DNA from: Conidiobolus incongruus B7586
Lineage: Eukaryota > Entomophthoromycota > Entomophthoromycetes > Entomophthorales > Conidiobolaceae
Reading direction: 5' to 3'
Length of the DNA: 31,959 nucleotides
Assembly (NCBI GenBank): GCA_000697335.1
Contig: JNEM01016562.1
Coordinates: 1 to 31,959 of the forward strand
The notes beneath the pieces are model-generated. The model was not told the origin of the DNA. It saw only the letters and a program-made list of their open reading frames with translations, and did not search any database. Shown here one piece after another: positions 11,357 to 22,159 of the stretch (position 1 is the first letter of the stretch; every line of letters begins with the position of its first letter). Position numbers and translations under genes: made by a program.

Positions 11357-12814
11357 TTAAAGTGTATATCTAAAATCTTTCACATTTAAACCATCTGATC
11401 TTTGATTACATTCAAAATCTTGTTGGGATGCTATTGCTTCTAATTTTGAATTCTCTTTTTTCAAACAATACCTCAATATCAAAGCAATGATTAAAGCAGC
11501 AACCATTAAAGACATATTTGCAAGATGACTGGGTATAAATATAGGTGCTTCGCTGTCACGATACATTTGACCAGCAACAATTCCCGCACTATTACCAAAA
11601 GAGACAACCATTGCAGATGCTGTACCAGCCTTAGTACTTCCTACCATATTATTATTGAGCCATGATAAAAGCAATGGATTGCAAGTAGCAACACCAACCA
11701 CAGCTAAAATAGATCCGAAATACTTCATATGAATAGAATTTACAAGTGCCATGATTAAATATCCAGTCGCACCAACAATTAATGGGATACAAAAATGAAA
11801 GCATCGTTCCATCTTCTTGTCTGAGTGATAAGCAAAAGTAATTGTTGTTATAACACCAATAGCATATGGGGGTGTAGTCAAGAGTAATGAGGTGATTTTT
11901 GGAAATCCCATACCCGCAATAATTGTAGGAAGGAGTTGAGCATTTGCATATATAGGACAAACAATTACAAAATAGCCGAGCATATAAAGGTAAACTTTGT
12001 AGTCTGTGAAAGCTTCAATTAATTGCTCTTTTCTGAAAACTCTTGTTTCTGAATCCGTATGATCATGTAACAATCTCTGGGCCAGAAATTCTCTCTCGGA
12101 TTGAGTGAGCCATTTTGTTTTGTTTGGAGTACTAGGTAACAACCACCAACTGGCAATACCCAATAAAACTGAAGGTAATCCCTCAATAATAAAAATCCAT
12201 TGCCATCCAGATAATCCACCATGCTTGTCAATGAAACTAATACCATATGCTAAGAGTCCACTAAAGGAGCCTGCTACACTAGCACATGAACAAAATAGAG
12301 CAATTCTTAATCCTTGTTCCTTACGAGTATACCAAAATGATAAATAATAAATAACCCCCGGAAACAACCCAGCCTCTGCAACGCCCAAGAAAAACCTTCC
12401 TGCCATTAAACCTTCAAAGTTCTTCACAGCTGCCATAGCCATAGTAATTGCACCCCAAGTAACCATAATTCGAGCAATCCATTTAGGTGGAGATACTTTT
12501 TTTAACATAAGATTGGATGGAACTTCAAAGAGAACATAGCCGATAAAGAAAATGGACAAACTCCAAGAGAATTGTGATTGAGTAAGTTTGAGCTCTTCTT
12601 CCATTCGATATATCCTGGCGTAACCAATATTAACACGATCCAAGAATGAGAATAGATATAACACTGCCATGTATGGAATTAGTCTGCAATCCAATTTTCT
12701 GATTAATTTTTTCACTTCATTTTGGTCAAATTGATGCTTTAAAGGTAATTCACCTTGTAATTCGATATGATCTATTGGTTTGGTAGCTATGACCTCTTTT
12801 AAAGGATCTTCCAT
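11357..12814 (-). CDS. ACS-family MFS transporter B (paralog closest to A)
   Basis: A 485-residue permease of the same type as transporter A, with helices shifted by about three residues. It keeps FLDRVNIGYARIYRMEEELK, the VAEAGLFPG block, the SDKKMER loop and the tail RSDGLNVKDFRYTL. Helix 7 reads GYFVIVCPIYANAQ and helix 8 reads TTPPYAIGV, as in A apart from one residue. It differs from A mainly in the first 40 residues, the central loop (about 230-270) and the last two helices (GNSAGIVAGQMYRDSEAP). Position 42 is Cys where three of the others have Trp (LDCRLIPY). The start ATG has G at -3. DNA identity with A is complete over 12356-12681 and nearly so over 11682-11966, then drops abruptly. 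A recent conversion or partial duplication fits this. Function is as for A, substrate unknown. Confidence 0.95.
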   Translation of the reverse strand: MEDPLKEVIATKPIDHIELQGELPLKHQFDQNEVKKLIRKLDCRLIPYMAVLYLFSFLDRVNIGYARIYRMEEELKLTQSQFSWSLSIFFIGYVLFEVPSNLMLKKVSPPKWIARIMVTWGAITMAMAAVKNFEGLMAGRFFLGVAEAGLFPGVIYYLSFWYTRKEQGLRIALFCSCASVAGSFSGLLAYGISFIDKHGGLSGWQWIFIIEGLPSVLLGIASWWLLPSTPNKTKWLTQSEREFLAQRLLHDHTDSETRVFRKEQLIEAFTDYKVYLYMLGYFVIVCPIYANAQLLPTIIAGMGFPKITSLLLTTPPYAIGVITTITFAYHSDKKMERCFHFCIPLIVGATGYLIMALVNSIHMKYFGSILAVVGVATCNPLLLSWLNNNMVGSTKAGTASAMVVSFGNSAGIVAGQMYRDSEAPIFIPSHLANMSLMVAALIIALILRYCLKKENSKLEAIASQQDFECNQRSDGLNVKDFRYTL

Positions 12815-12915
12815 ATCGATCTGAATATTAATAGATTAATATTATATTATACTCTTTGATAGTAAAAGATTGCTAATCAAAAATTATTTTCAAATTCTAT
12901 TGGATTTAATGAATA

Positions 12916-12921
12916 TTTATA
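12916..12921 (-). promoter_or_regulatory. candidate TATA box for transporter B
   Basis: TATAAA on the minus strand about 102 bases upstream of the start codon. Transporters C and D have the same hexamer at about 101 and 114 bases, and the similar spacing raises its credit slightly. Confidence 0.25.
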
Positions 12922-14001
12922 TAAAAATTTCATAATACTGTGTTCATTTTTTGATCCGATTGATTATTAATTGTTTAATATGAATTTAATCAAGTCAACC
13001 GTTTTGAATGTTTAAATATTAACTCATGATTCGTACATAAAATTTTTCGAAAGCAAAAAACTCTTAATTTATTGATATTAACTGGAAATTAAGAACAAAG
13101 GCTTATCATATAATACATCAAGAACGCTATTCATGATATCATAGGTTTAGTCAGTGCATATATATCTCATTGAATTGAGAGATATTCTTATCTTTTAAAT
13201 CTAACAATATCTTAAGTGGTATGATAGTGAAGTAAAATAAAATTTAAACTAAAATTTGTGTGGATACGGTATAAAGTGGAATTTTGAAAAATAACAATAA
13301 TAATATTAAAAATGTTTGTAAACTTGGAGTAATTGAATGTCAAAATCTTTGATAATACTCAAAATCGGTAGGTAAAAAATTTCTATATAGAGCGATGAAT
13401 TATTTGAAATACTCAATATCTTAGCTTTTATAAAAATATTAATTTATTCTATGATATTGAATATAGATCTATTTTAAATTAAAATAATGAAATTAATTTA
13501 TATTTCAAATCCCTAAATGTTAATTATTTAAATAATGTCCTTGGTTGGTACTTATTGGCAACATAAACTTTTCATTTCAAATATCACAACCCTTTTATTA
13601 ACACAAATATTTAGCTTTTTTTAACATTAATGTTGTCTTAATACAGAATAATTAAGTTATTAAAGTAATTATTATAATTGATAAATTGTAATATTGAGTC
13701 AGGGATATTAAAAAATAATATATACTAATTAAGTAAAATCGATGATTAATACCAGATTATCAATATCATATTGTTATAATAATAGACTAATTCTGAGACT
13801 AAAATATTCTTACCTTATTATCCTTTCCTAATAATATAGTTTTCAAATTATTAGAATGAATGTCATCAATATTTGATCATTAATAGAATTGTAAATTAAT
13901 ATTTTTTCTAATGTCATTTTATATAGATATTCTCAAGTTGCAGTTTTATTTAAATATTTATCACACTATGTATTTTTCATTTTAATGATTTTCAATTTAA
14001 C

Positions 14002-14033
14002 TTATCACTTCTTACTATACCTTGAAGTGATAA
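14002..14033. repeat. perfect 10-bp inverted repeat with 12-base loop
   Basis: TTATCACTTC at 14002-14011 is exactly reverse-complemented by GAAGTGATAA at 14024-14033. The stem includes four G or C positions, unusual for this spacer. It could be a hairpin in a transcript, a dyad protein site or chance. No neighbouring gene claims it. Confidence 0.6.
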
Positions 14034-14676
14034 TTTTACAAATATTAATTTAAAATTAATATTAGTAGGAATCTAATTGATTAGTAAGGTATCAAAATCA
14101 TTACATTGAAATATATGCTATAGCTATTAAATATCAGTCAGTTATTTTTTAATATCGTTTTAAAAATTTCCAAATGCAGTTATAATGTATTCAATTTTAT
14201 AAATTTGTGAATGGATAACAGCATCATTGTTCTTGTTTGTGCTCCATTTTAAAAGTCAATATATTTGAAATTTTAATTTATTTTAATATTAATAAATTTT
14301 ATTTGAAAATTTTAATTTTTTGATAAGAATTTGAATGTAATTTGAAAGAAAATATTTTTTATATTAAATTATCCAATGTAGTATATTTAAGCTCAAGGCC
14401 AAAAAATATACACTAATATGAATGACTAATGTTGAATTAAAATTATGATAACATCAATTGATAATGATATATACTATATACAATTAGATATAATTTATCC
14501 GTAAAAATTATATATTATTAACTTTTTAATATACTTGTCATTTTTAGAAATTTGAGTTAGGTAATAAAATTATTTTATAAACATTATAAATATTGATAAT
14601 ATTCAACAAATAGACAAAACTTAAAAACGTTATATTAATTATCAATATATAATTATACCAAATTAGAAAATATTAT

Positions 14677-15222
14677 TGTCGAATCCTGTTCCCTTGGATA
14701 AACAAGAACAAGGAACAAGTCCTGAGAACCATCACAAGGATACTCCATTGCACAACCACACCTCCACAAACTCTTAAAATACCTTTAAATACACTAGTGG
14801 CTTCTATCATGGAAGCATGATTTTTGGTTTCTACTCAAAATTACATTTCTACTTCCAATTATCCTCTTCTGTACCCATCACTTCCAAGAGTAACACTTCT
14901 ACCTTAGTGTTACTAGAATCACTCATTAACTTATTACCAGTTATATTATTCAACATACTTATTCCAATAATAAAATCAATTCTACTACAACTTTTTTTAT
15001 TTTTTTTTACTCATTACTACATAATTTTACAACGTAGCTCTCATTCGTTTTAATTTGCTCTGTTTGCGATTAATTCCATATGATGAACCTAATCGGATAG
15101 CCATCGCGACTCAACTGGTCCTCTTGGCTCCTAGAGTTGTAGATCAAATAGTCACTTATATCTCTGACCATCGTGACGAAGTATTGGAGCTGGCATTAAT
15201 ACCCTTAGCTAATCTTGTTACA
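14677..15222. mobile_element. richer-GC island, possible solo LTR
   Basis: About 546 bases stand out by much higher G+C and C-rich, varied text, with sharp edges to AT-rich spacer on both sides. The left edge begins TGTCGAATCC and the right edge ends CTTGTTACA, giving the TG...CA ends of a long terminal repeat. The flanking five bases are similar but not identical (ATTAT, ATAAT). It holds an imperfect inverted repeat near 14687-14717 and a perfect 9-bp one at 14889-14914. No retroelement coding region adjoins it, so if it is an LTR it is solitary. Its unworn composition suggests it is young compared with the other repeats here. Alternatives are a SINE-like insert or a fragment of a host gene. 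Family not recognised. Confidence 0.35.
14889..14914. repeat. perfect 9-bp inverted repeat inside the GC-richer island
   Basis: AGTAACACT at 14889-14897 pairs with AGTGTTACT at 14906-14914 across an 8-base loop. It may form a hairpin in a transcript of the island. Confidence 0.6.
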
Positions 15223-17090
15223 ATAATGTTAATTTGTTATAATTATTCTTTGATTTTATCAGTTATAAATTGATTAATAATTAGAAATACACTTTTTATA
15301 TATTATGCCTTCTAATCAGTAATTAACTTATTATATTCATTATATTTTATTCCATTTATCACTAAAAATGGTTTGTTTTTTTTGTTTTGGTTTAAAAATT
15401 ATACAAGATCAGCTAGTACATATATATTGTAGCTAGGCCTATAGAATTTAATTATTGTATTTTTTCAAATATTAAATAAATATACAATTCAGAGAAAGAT
15501 TATATTATAGAGTAAATTGAATTTCTTTATGTTTAGATTATTTGGAATTTGGTTAAACCCAATAACATCTTGTGTTGTTATCGTATTTAGCTTTAGAGTT
15601 GTCTTTGCTTAAACAATATCTTAATATAATTAGTTATTAATGTTATAATCAAAAAGATTATTTTAAATAAATTTCTGGGTATAAAATTTAGAGCTTTATA
15701 AATAATTAAATTTAACCAAAGTTGATTAAAGTTAATCACCCTTAACTAAGTCTTTTATAAAGTTTAGAGATTTTAAAGAGTTATACTTTAATATTAATTT
15801 AGAAAAATAACTCAATTAACTATTAGATCAAAGAAGAATATATATCTAGCAGCATTAATATCTAAATTTATCTTTATATAACATTAAAGACACATGAAAG
15901 TCTTAATTGAATTTCTATATATGCGAATATCTATAATTACCACATATTTTGCCTGTGAGATGATTATCAAAAATGATTTCCTTATACCAAGTTATACTCT
16001 TGTTTTATTTAGTAATTTTTGCTAAATTAGAAATGAAACTATTTTAATAATGTTTTTGTAGCTTTAATCTTGGTAAATTTTTTTACTACTTTTTCTTTTT
16101 AAATTCAAAAAGCAAAATAATATGATATTATTCAATAAGCAATTTAGTAAATTTTTTTATATATTTTGCCTATAATGCTTTTAATACTCTAGTTGATCCT
16201 TTTTGCGGTTTTTGATCTTATAATGTTCTTCTATTGCAGTTTTTTTTCTTAGTGCATTTGGTTTTTAGTTTATTATTATTGATATGAAGAAGATAATAAG
16301 ACTTTCTAACATCTTTATTTTTTTATAAATTATATAAATATGAGTAACCTATTGTATTAGCTTATATATTAAGATCATAAGCTAAAATCCTTTTTTAAAA
16401 TTATATTTCACTTATAGTTTAGCTATCAGTTTTGATTTTTAATGAAATTAAAATACAAGATAAATTTACTTATTTTTATCTTTTGAAAGTAGTAAGTATA
16501 ATTAACCTTTTTTGGCAATATTTTAATTATATGAATTAACTTACTATTAAACAAAGCAAGATAAGAAATATCCAACTATTTTAATATTTTACTTGAATTG
16601 TAATTGATTTGACTTTTTTGATTTTTATATTTAATTAAAAATCTTTTTTATAACAAAATTAAATATATATAATTCAAAATTTACTAAATCATTTTGAATT
16701 TCATAAGAAGCTTATAATGCTCAATGGTTTGTATCTTTAAAATATATTTAAATCAATATATCATATTTAGTTTTTTTAGTTTTTAATATATTATTATTAT
16801 TCTTTTGATCAAAAAATTCATTATATGACTATTTTATAATTTTAAACTTTTTTTATCAATATTTTCTTGATTTATAAATCTGAAAGTATTTATTTAATTT
16901 CTTTTGTGTTTTTTATACAATTATTTTTCATTTATCTTTTACTTTTATTTTAAGTTTTTATTTTCTTTTTTTTGTTCAGTTTAATTTATTATTTTTAGTT
17001 ATATATTAAATTTAATTAAAAAAACTATTTATAAATAATCTTATAAAATAATATATTTTAATATTATATATTAAATTTATTTATTTTAGG

Positions 17091-17271
17091 TTAGGTTTTT
17101 TATATTTAATTTAATATTTATTAAGGTTTAAAAATTAAATATCAAATATTATATTATAACTTAACTTTTAAAATATATTATAAAATGATATTAAAATGTA
17201 ATTTAGGTTTTTTATATTTAAGATTTATTTAAAGTTTGAAAAAATAAAATCAAAATAATAATTTTAACTTA
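17091..17271. repeat. internal direct repeat of about 70 bp
   Basis: ttaggttttttatattta occurs at 17091 and again at 17203, 112 bases apart. After each copy similarity continues loosely for about 50 bases, up to aactta. It lies inside the insertion and may be part of its subterminal structure or an old duplication. Confidence 0.5.
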
Positions 17272-17450
17272 TAATTACTAAAAAATAATCTTTTTATTTT
17301 TTTAATAAATAAAAGAACTATTTTTATCATATATTAGATATTATAAATTAACTATAAATAAGTCCTAATAAAAGTTTAATATTTGTAAAGAAATTAAAAT
17401 TATTTATTTAAAAAAGTTATAATATAGTTTGTTGGTAATATTATTAATAA

Positions 17451-17469
17451 TATATATATATATATATAT
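17451..17469. repeat. (TA)n microsatellite
   Basis: An alternating TA run within the insertion in the split transporter relic. Confidence 0.8.
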
Positions 17470-18985
17470 CAATTGATAATTAATTCAAAATATTATTTAA
17501 ATACTCATTTATATATCAAAAATCAATTATCATTTCTAGAATAGTTACTAATTAAGTTATTATATAAAAATATATTATTTTATTGATGAATTTTTATCTA
17601 TTTTAAAATATTATTTGTTTTAAAATTTATATAGATTGTTTGAACATTTTAAATATAAATTTAATTTTTAAAATATTCATTTAATTCTATTTTACAAAAA
17701 TAAAATAAAAGATCTATTTATTAAAGAATAAATTCAATCTATGATTTGAAACTTAAAGAAATCCAAAAATATAATTTATAAAGATTATATTAAGGATTTG
17801 ATTTTCAAATGAAACTATCATTGCTGAGATTATACTAGTATTAATATCTCCTAACATATTATTACTATATCAAAATAATGATACTAGAGTATTTAAGCAA
17901 ATATTTAATATCTAAAAAATTACCTATATAATAGATAAAATTATTAAATCACAATAGCATAATCAGAGATAGGAAAATAACGTTAACAAATAGGAAATAT
18001 ATACTAAAGCATTTTTTATATGTTTATCAAGATGATAAGTTAATAACAATAACAAAACAATATAGCATAAAGAAAAATTATCAAAATTAAGGATTTCTGT
18101 CTATTAATCTGTATATTAATAATAATTATTAGAAAAAGTAATACCAAAAAACGGTCAAATAATCTTAATTTATATAAGTATAGATAACTTTATAATCTGC
18201 GAGCGATTTAATTAATTGCTCTTTATGAAACATCTTGATTCTAGAATTAGTATGGTTATTCTATATTCTTTGAATTAAATTTCTCTTTCTAATTGTATGA
18301 GCCATTTAAACTTATTAAAGGTACTGGATAAAAGTCATCAGCTTGCAATACCTAATAAGAATGAAGATAACCCCTCAATAATAAAAATACACTGCCATCC
18401 AAACAAACCACCATGCTGGTCAATAAAGTTTATACCATTTGCTAAGAGACCACTAAAGGAGCTTGCTAGACTTAGAGCTGAAAATAATAAAGCCATTCTT
18501 AAACATTGTTCTTTATAAGCATATCAAAATGATAGATAGTATATAATTCTGGGAAATAATCCAACCTTTGAAAGACCCAAGGAAAACCTACCAGCCATCA
18601 AATATCCAGAATTTTTGGCAACTTCTAATTCCATAGTAGTTTCACTTCAAACGACAATAATGCTCGAGATCCATCTTGGAAGAGTTACTTTTTTAAGAAA
18701 AGGTTGGAGGGAATTTTAAAAAGCATACAACTGATAAAGAAAATTCATAGTGCTTAAAAACATCGAGGTTGGTTAGGGTTTGGTTCTTATTCCATTCTAC
18801 AAATTCTAGTAAATCCTATATTTACGCTATCCAGAAACCAAAACAAGCATTTTAAAAATAAATTTGGAATAAATCTCCAATCTATTTTACAAATTAATTT
18901 TTTTACTGTATATTTGTCAAATTTGTCAAAACTTGATGATTTTCCCACTAATTCAGAATTCTTTGATTATTATATAAACTGCAGT

Positions 18986-20707
18986 CCTTTTTAGGATTTT
19001 TGATTTTAATTGTAAAGTATGAGCAACACTTGATTATACTTAATATATTAATCGATATTCATTAAATACTGAGTTGATGACTATTTTAAAGTATATTTTG
19101 ATCAAATAGTATATATAGTCAAAAATTTAATTAGATCTTTAGCTGATTTTGTAGTATTATTTATTTTTTGTTACAAACTGATCTGATGAAATCACAAATA
19201 ATCAAATTTATTATAATATTGACAAATTGAACAACAGTTGTAATTAAATGAGAATAGTACGAATTAATGATATAACTGATAAGATCATTAAACATCATTT
19301 TCTTTAATAAGTGTGAGTATATAATAATTCAACATTGTAAAATATATTTATTATGGAAAGTTTGCTATATAATAATATTGATATAATTCAAATTACTGCA
19401 ACCTTATGTTAGTATTGAAAACATCAGCTCAAGCTACATCAAAAAATTTTTGATTATATATTTATACTAAATTCAAAATATTGGTGTTATATATTATGTT
19501 TCATCTTTTTTACTGAATACTCATATTATAATTCATTATTCCAGCCTTAGAAATAGCATTATTATAAATAATACATTTTTGACCAAATAGGTTAAAATGT
19601 TATACAATAAAATATCAATCCATATTATTAATATATACTTTTAAAACTATCTAACTTTTCAGACAAATCAATTATATTCTAATATTAAAATAGCCGATTA
19701 CAAATCAAATATAATTGAGGTATCTTCAAAACTGTTTCAAACTTATTGAATCAAAATATGTGCTATTCTGATAAATCTATTAATTTTAGATTAAAAATGA
19801 TAATCAATAGGGGCAAATTGTAAATACTTACATTTACAGCCTACAAAATAAAATTTTATTTTAATTTCTAATATTAATTTTGATACTATAATGATAAAAA
19901 CTTAATAATTCAGTCAATTTTTGACTTTATAATAATAATTATTTATAGATATATTATAATTCATGAGTAAATTTGATTAATTTCATATATTAAATTTTAT
20001 ATTATATAATAAACATCTTTTTCATTAATCAATCTCCCTATAATTTCGATCAATTAACTTAAATATCAAATAATTTCCACGATGTATTTTCAATTATAAA
20101 TTTAAATAGATATTAAATCAAGAAGTTAATTTATATTAAGTTGAGTTAATTGACACTTGATTATATTGTTAAAATACCATGAATAGATTAACTTGACATT
20201 CCATAATTAATGCTCTATCCCAATGCAATAAGCCCTATCACGTAACAGAATTATCAAAATGGCAATTCCAATGTTTAATTGAAATCTATGGAAAATTCAA
20301 GGCCCTTTATTGAGAATTCAATGATGAAAAATTATTAGGAGTATTCAAAATAATTTGAATATAATAAATTTAAAATAATTTATTAGTAATTATCTTTCAG
20401 TTGTTAATAATATATAAAGGCAAGTTCAAAAAACACTTAATTATGAAATAATTCATTGACTGAATATATTATATATCATAAATATATTATAATATATTAT
20501 AATATATTATTCAAATAGTCAGGATCAAATTACATTAAAATATAATCAAGTACAAGTAAATAATTTCAAAAAAAAATTATAAAAAAATTAATAATATAAA
20601 AAGTCTTAAAAAATTGAGTTTTATATACATATTAATTTCAAAATCAATATATTAACATTTTTATAATTAATTTGAATATTATTCATATATTACTTAATAT
20701 TGTACAG
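18986..20707. other. intergenic spacer between the split relic and transporter C
   Basis: Ordinary AT-rich spacer with no recognisable gene. Near 20480-20512 a ten-base unit of the type atattataat repeats about three times. The right edge should hold the 3' end of the C transcript. Confidence 0.5.
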
Positions 20708-22159
20708 TTAAAGAGTATATCTGAAATCTTTTAAATTTAAACCATCTGACCTTTGATTAATTGTGAATTCTTCTCCTAGAGAATCGAGCTTTGTGTTCTC
20801 CTTTTTAAGGCAGAATCTTAATAATAAGGCAGTAATCAGCGACATTATGATGAATGCCATGTTTGTAAGATGACTGGGTATAAATCTAGGTGCTTCATTC
20901 ATACGATACATTTGACCAGAAATAATACCTCCAATATTACCAAAAGATACAACCATAGCAGAAGCAGTTCCAGCCTTAGTGCTTCCCACCATATTATTAT
21001 TGAGCCATGAAAGAAGGATAGGGCTCGCAGCGCCCACCCCCATTACAGAAAAAAATGCACCCAAGTACCTGATATTATTTAAATCTACAATTGCCATGAT
21101 TAAAAATCCAATACCAGCAATGAAAACAACAAGGCAAAAATGGAAACATCTCTCCATCCTTTTGTCAGAATGATATGCTATAGATATCGTTACAAGAACT
21201 CCGACAGCATGTGGGGGAGCTGTCATGAGTAATGAAGTTACTTTTGAAAATCCCATACCACGAATGATTGTGGGAAGTAGGTTGGACATAGCATATGCAG
21301 GACAAATAAACCCAATATAGCTTAACATATATAGATAAACTTTATAATCTGTTAGAGCTTCAATTAATTGCTCTTTGCGAAACACTTTGGTTCCAGAATC
21401 AGTATGGTCATTCAACAATCTTTGAACCAAGAAATCTCTCTCTTGTTGGCTAAGCCACTTTGCTTTGTTTGGGGTACTTGGTAGTATCCACCAAGTCGCA
21501 ATACCCAATATTACTGAAGGTAATCCCTCAATGATGAAAATCCACTGCCATCCAGATAATCCGCCATGCTTATCAATGAAACTAATACCATATGCTAAGA
21601 GTCCACTAAAGGAGCCTGCTAGACTTGAAGCTGAAAATAATAGAGCCATTCTTAAACCTTGTTCCTTACGAGTATACCAAAATGATAAATAATAAATAAT
21701 CCCTGGAAACAACCCAGCCTCTGCAACACCTAAAAAGAATCTTCCTGCCATCAATCCTTCAAAGTTTTTAACACCTGCTAATGCAACCGTGATCACACCC
21801 CAGGTAACCATAATACGAGCAATCCATTTAGGAGGGGTTACCTTTTTTAACAGAAGATTGGATGGTATTTCAAATAAGACATAACCTATAGAAAATATAG
21901 ATAGCGACCAAGAAAACTGAGATTGGGTAAGGTTTAACTCCTTTTCCATTCTATAAACTCTAGCGAACCCAATATTAACACGATCTAAGAATGAAAATAG
22001 ATATAATAGAGCCATATATGGGATTAACCTCCAATCTAATTTTCTGATTAATTGTTTCACTTTGTATTCATCAAATACGTTGTTACTAAGTACATGATCT
22101 GTTAATATATCATCATCTCTTCGTTCACTAGTTGACCGAATTGATTTGCCATTTTTCAT
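20708..22159 (-). CDS. ACS-family MFS transporter C
   Basis: A 483-residue permease with the family's twelve helices, offset by about three residues from transporter A. It keeps FLDRVNIGFARVYRMEKELN, GRFFLGVAEAGLFPG, YHSDKRMER and LSWLNNNMVGSTKAG. Helix 7 reads SYIGFICPAYAMSN, and helix 8 has TAPPHAVGV with His at about residue 317 where the others have Tyr. Both could change substrate choice. The tail RSDGLNLKDFRYTL is shared. The ATG has A at -3 and gives a 40-residue hydrophilic N-terminus. The DNA at 20865-20944 is identical to 7509-7588 in A. A 49-bp run (21573-21621) equals part of B, and a 45-bp run (21356-21400) equals part of E. So C looks like a donor or recipient in conversion with three paralogs. 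Cargo unknown; nicotinate, other vitamins or small peptides are family options. Confidence 0.95.
   Translation of the reverse strand: MKNGKSIRSTSERRDDDILTDHVLSNNVFDEYKVKQLIRKLDWRLIPYMALLYLFSFLDRVNIGFARVYRMEKELNLTQSQFSWSLSIFSIGYVLFEIPSNLLLKKVTPPKWIARIMVTWGVITVALAGVKNFEGLMAGRFFLGVAEAGLFPGIIYYLSFWYTRKEQGLRMALLFSASSLAGSFSGLLAYGISFIDKHGGLSGWQWIFIIEGLPSVILGIATWWILPSTPNKAKWLSQQERDFLVQRLLNDHTDSGTKVFRKEQLIEALTDYKVYLYMLSYIGFICPAYAMSNLLPTIIRGMGFSKVTSLLMTAPPHAVGVLVTISIAYHSDKRMERCFHFCLVVFIAGIGFLIMAIVDLNNIRYLGAFFSVMGVGAASPILLSWLNNNMVGSTKAGTASAMVVSFGNIGGIISGQMYRMNEAPRFIPSHLTNMAFIIMSLITALLLRFCLKKENTKLDSLGEEFTINQRSDGLNLKDFRYTL

Larger units (their letters stand above)
12815..14676. other. intergenic spacer upstream of transporter B
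   Basis: AT-rich spacer holding the probable promoter of B. No gene seen. It contains one perfect 10-bp inverted repeat, listed separately. It ends where base composition changes sharply at about 14677. Confidence 0.5.
15722..17804. mobile_element. AT-rich insertion in the transporter relic, possible Fot1/Pogo-like DNA transposon
   Basis: About 2.1 kb interrupts the relic between its helix-12 and helix-11 segments. The left end carries AGTTAATCACCCTTAACTAAG in two parts (15730-15750), which resembles, from memory, the start of the Fot1 terminal repeat. The right end (17790-17805) reads, in reverse complement, aaaatcaaatccttaa, only loosely matching it. The length suits Fot1/Pogo elements with a transposase of about 540 residues. 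A lysine- and arginine-rich stretch can be read on the minus strand near 16150-16270, but no frame is open for long. The G+C is very low. Insertion is well supported; the family is a guess. Confidence 0.5.
15515..18985 (-). pseudogene. decayed ACS-family MFS transporter copy split by an insertion (unit 4)
   Basis: A relic of the same gene family in two pieces. The left piece (15515-15718) matches the 3' coding end, including the last helix and the region of the ctgggtataaa motif at 15686. The right piece (about 17805-18985) resumes at the segment for helix 11, where 17811-17870 aligns with the AGTASAM and NNNM codons. It runs collinearly through the loop, helices 6 to 1 and the N-terminal tail. 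Between them lie about 2.1 kb of foreign AT-rich DNA. Frames are broken at many points and no product is expected. Residual text near 18470-18510 is closest to transporter C. It is less worn than the copy at 2080-3310, so it probably died later. A short open frame at 18297-18518 on the other strand is only a shadow. Confidence 0.85.

Noticed and set aside
12105-12347. Plus-strand frames antisense to transporters, seen again at 7448, 18297, 20979, 21465, 24072 and 28176
   Set aside because: They recur because the transporter codons beneath them are conserved. One of them lies over a dead copy. They carry no domain of their own.
14677-14700. tRNA-like B box at the left end of the GC-richer island
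   Set aside because: TGTCGAATCC resembles a B box loosely, but there is no A box or cloverleaf on either side.
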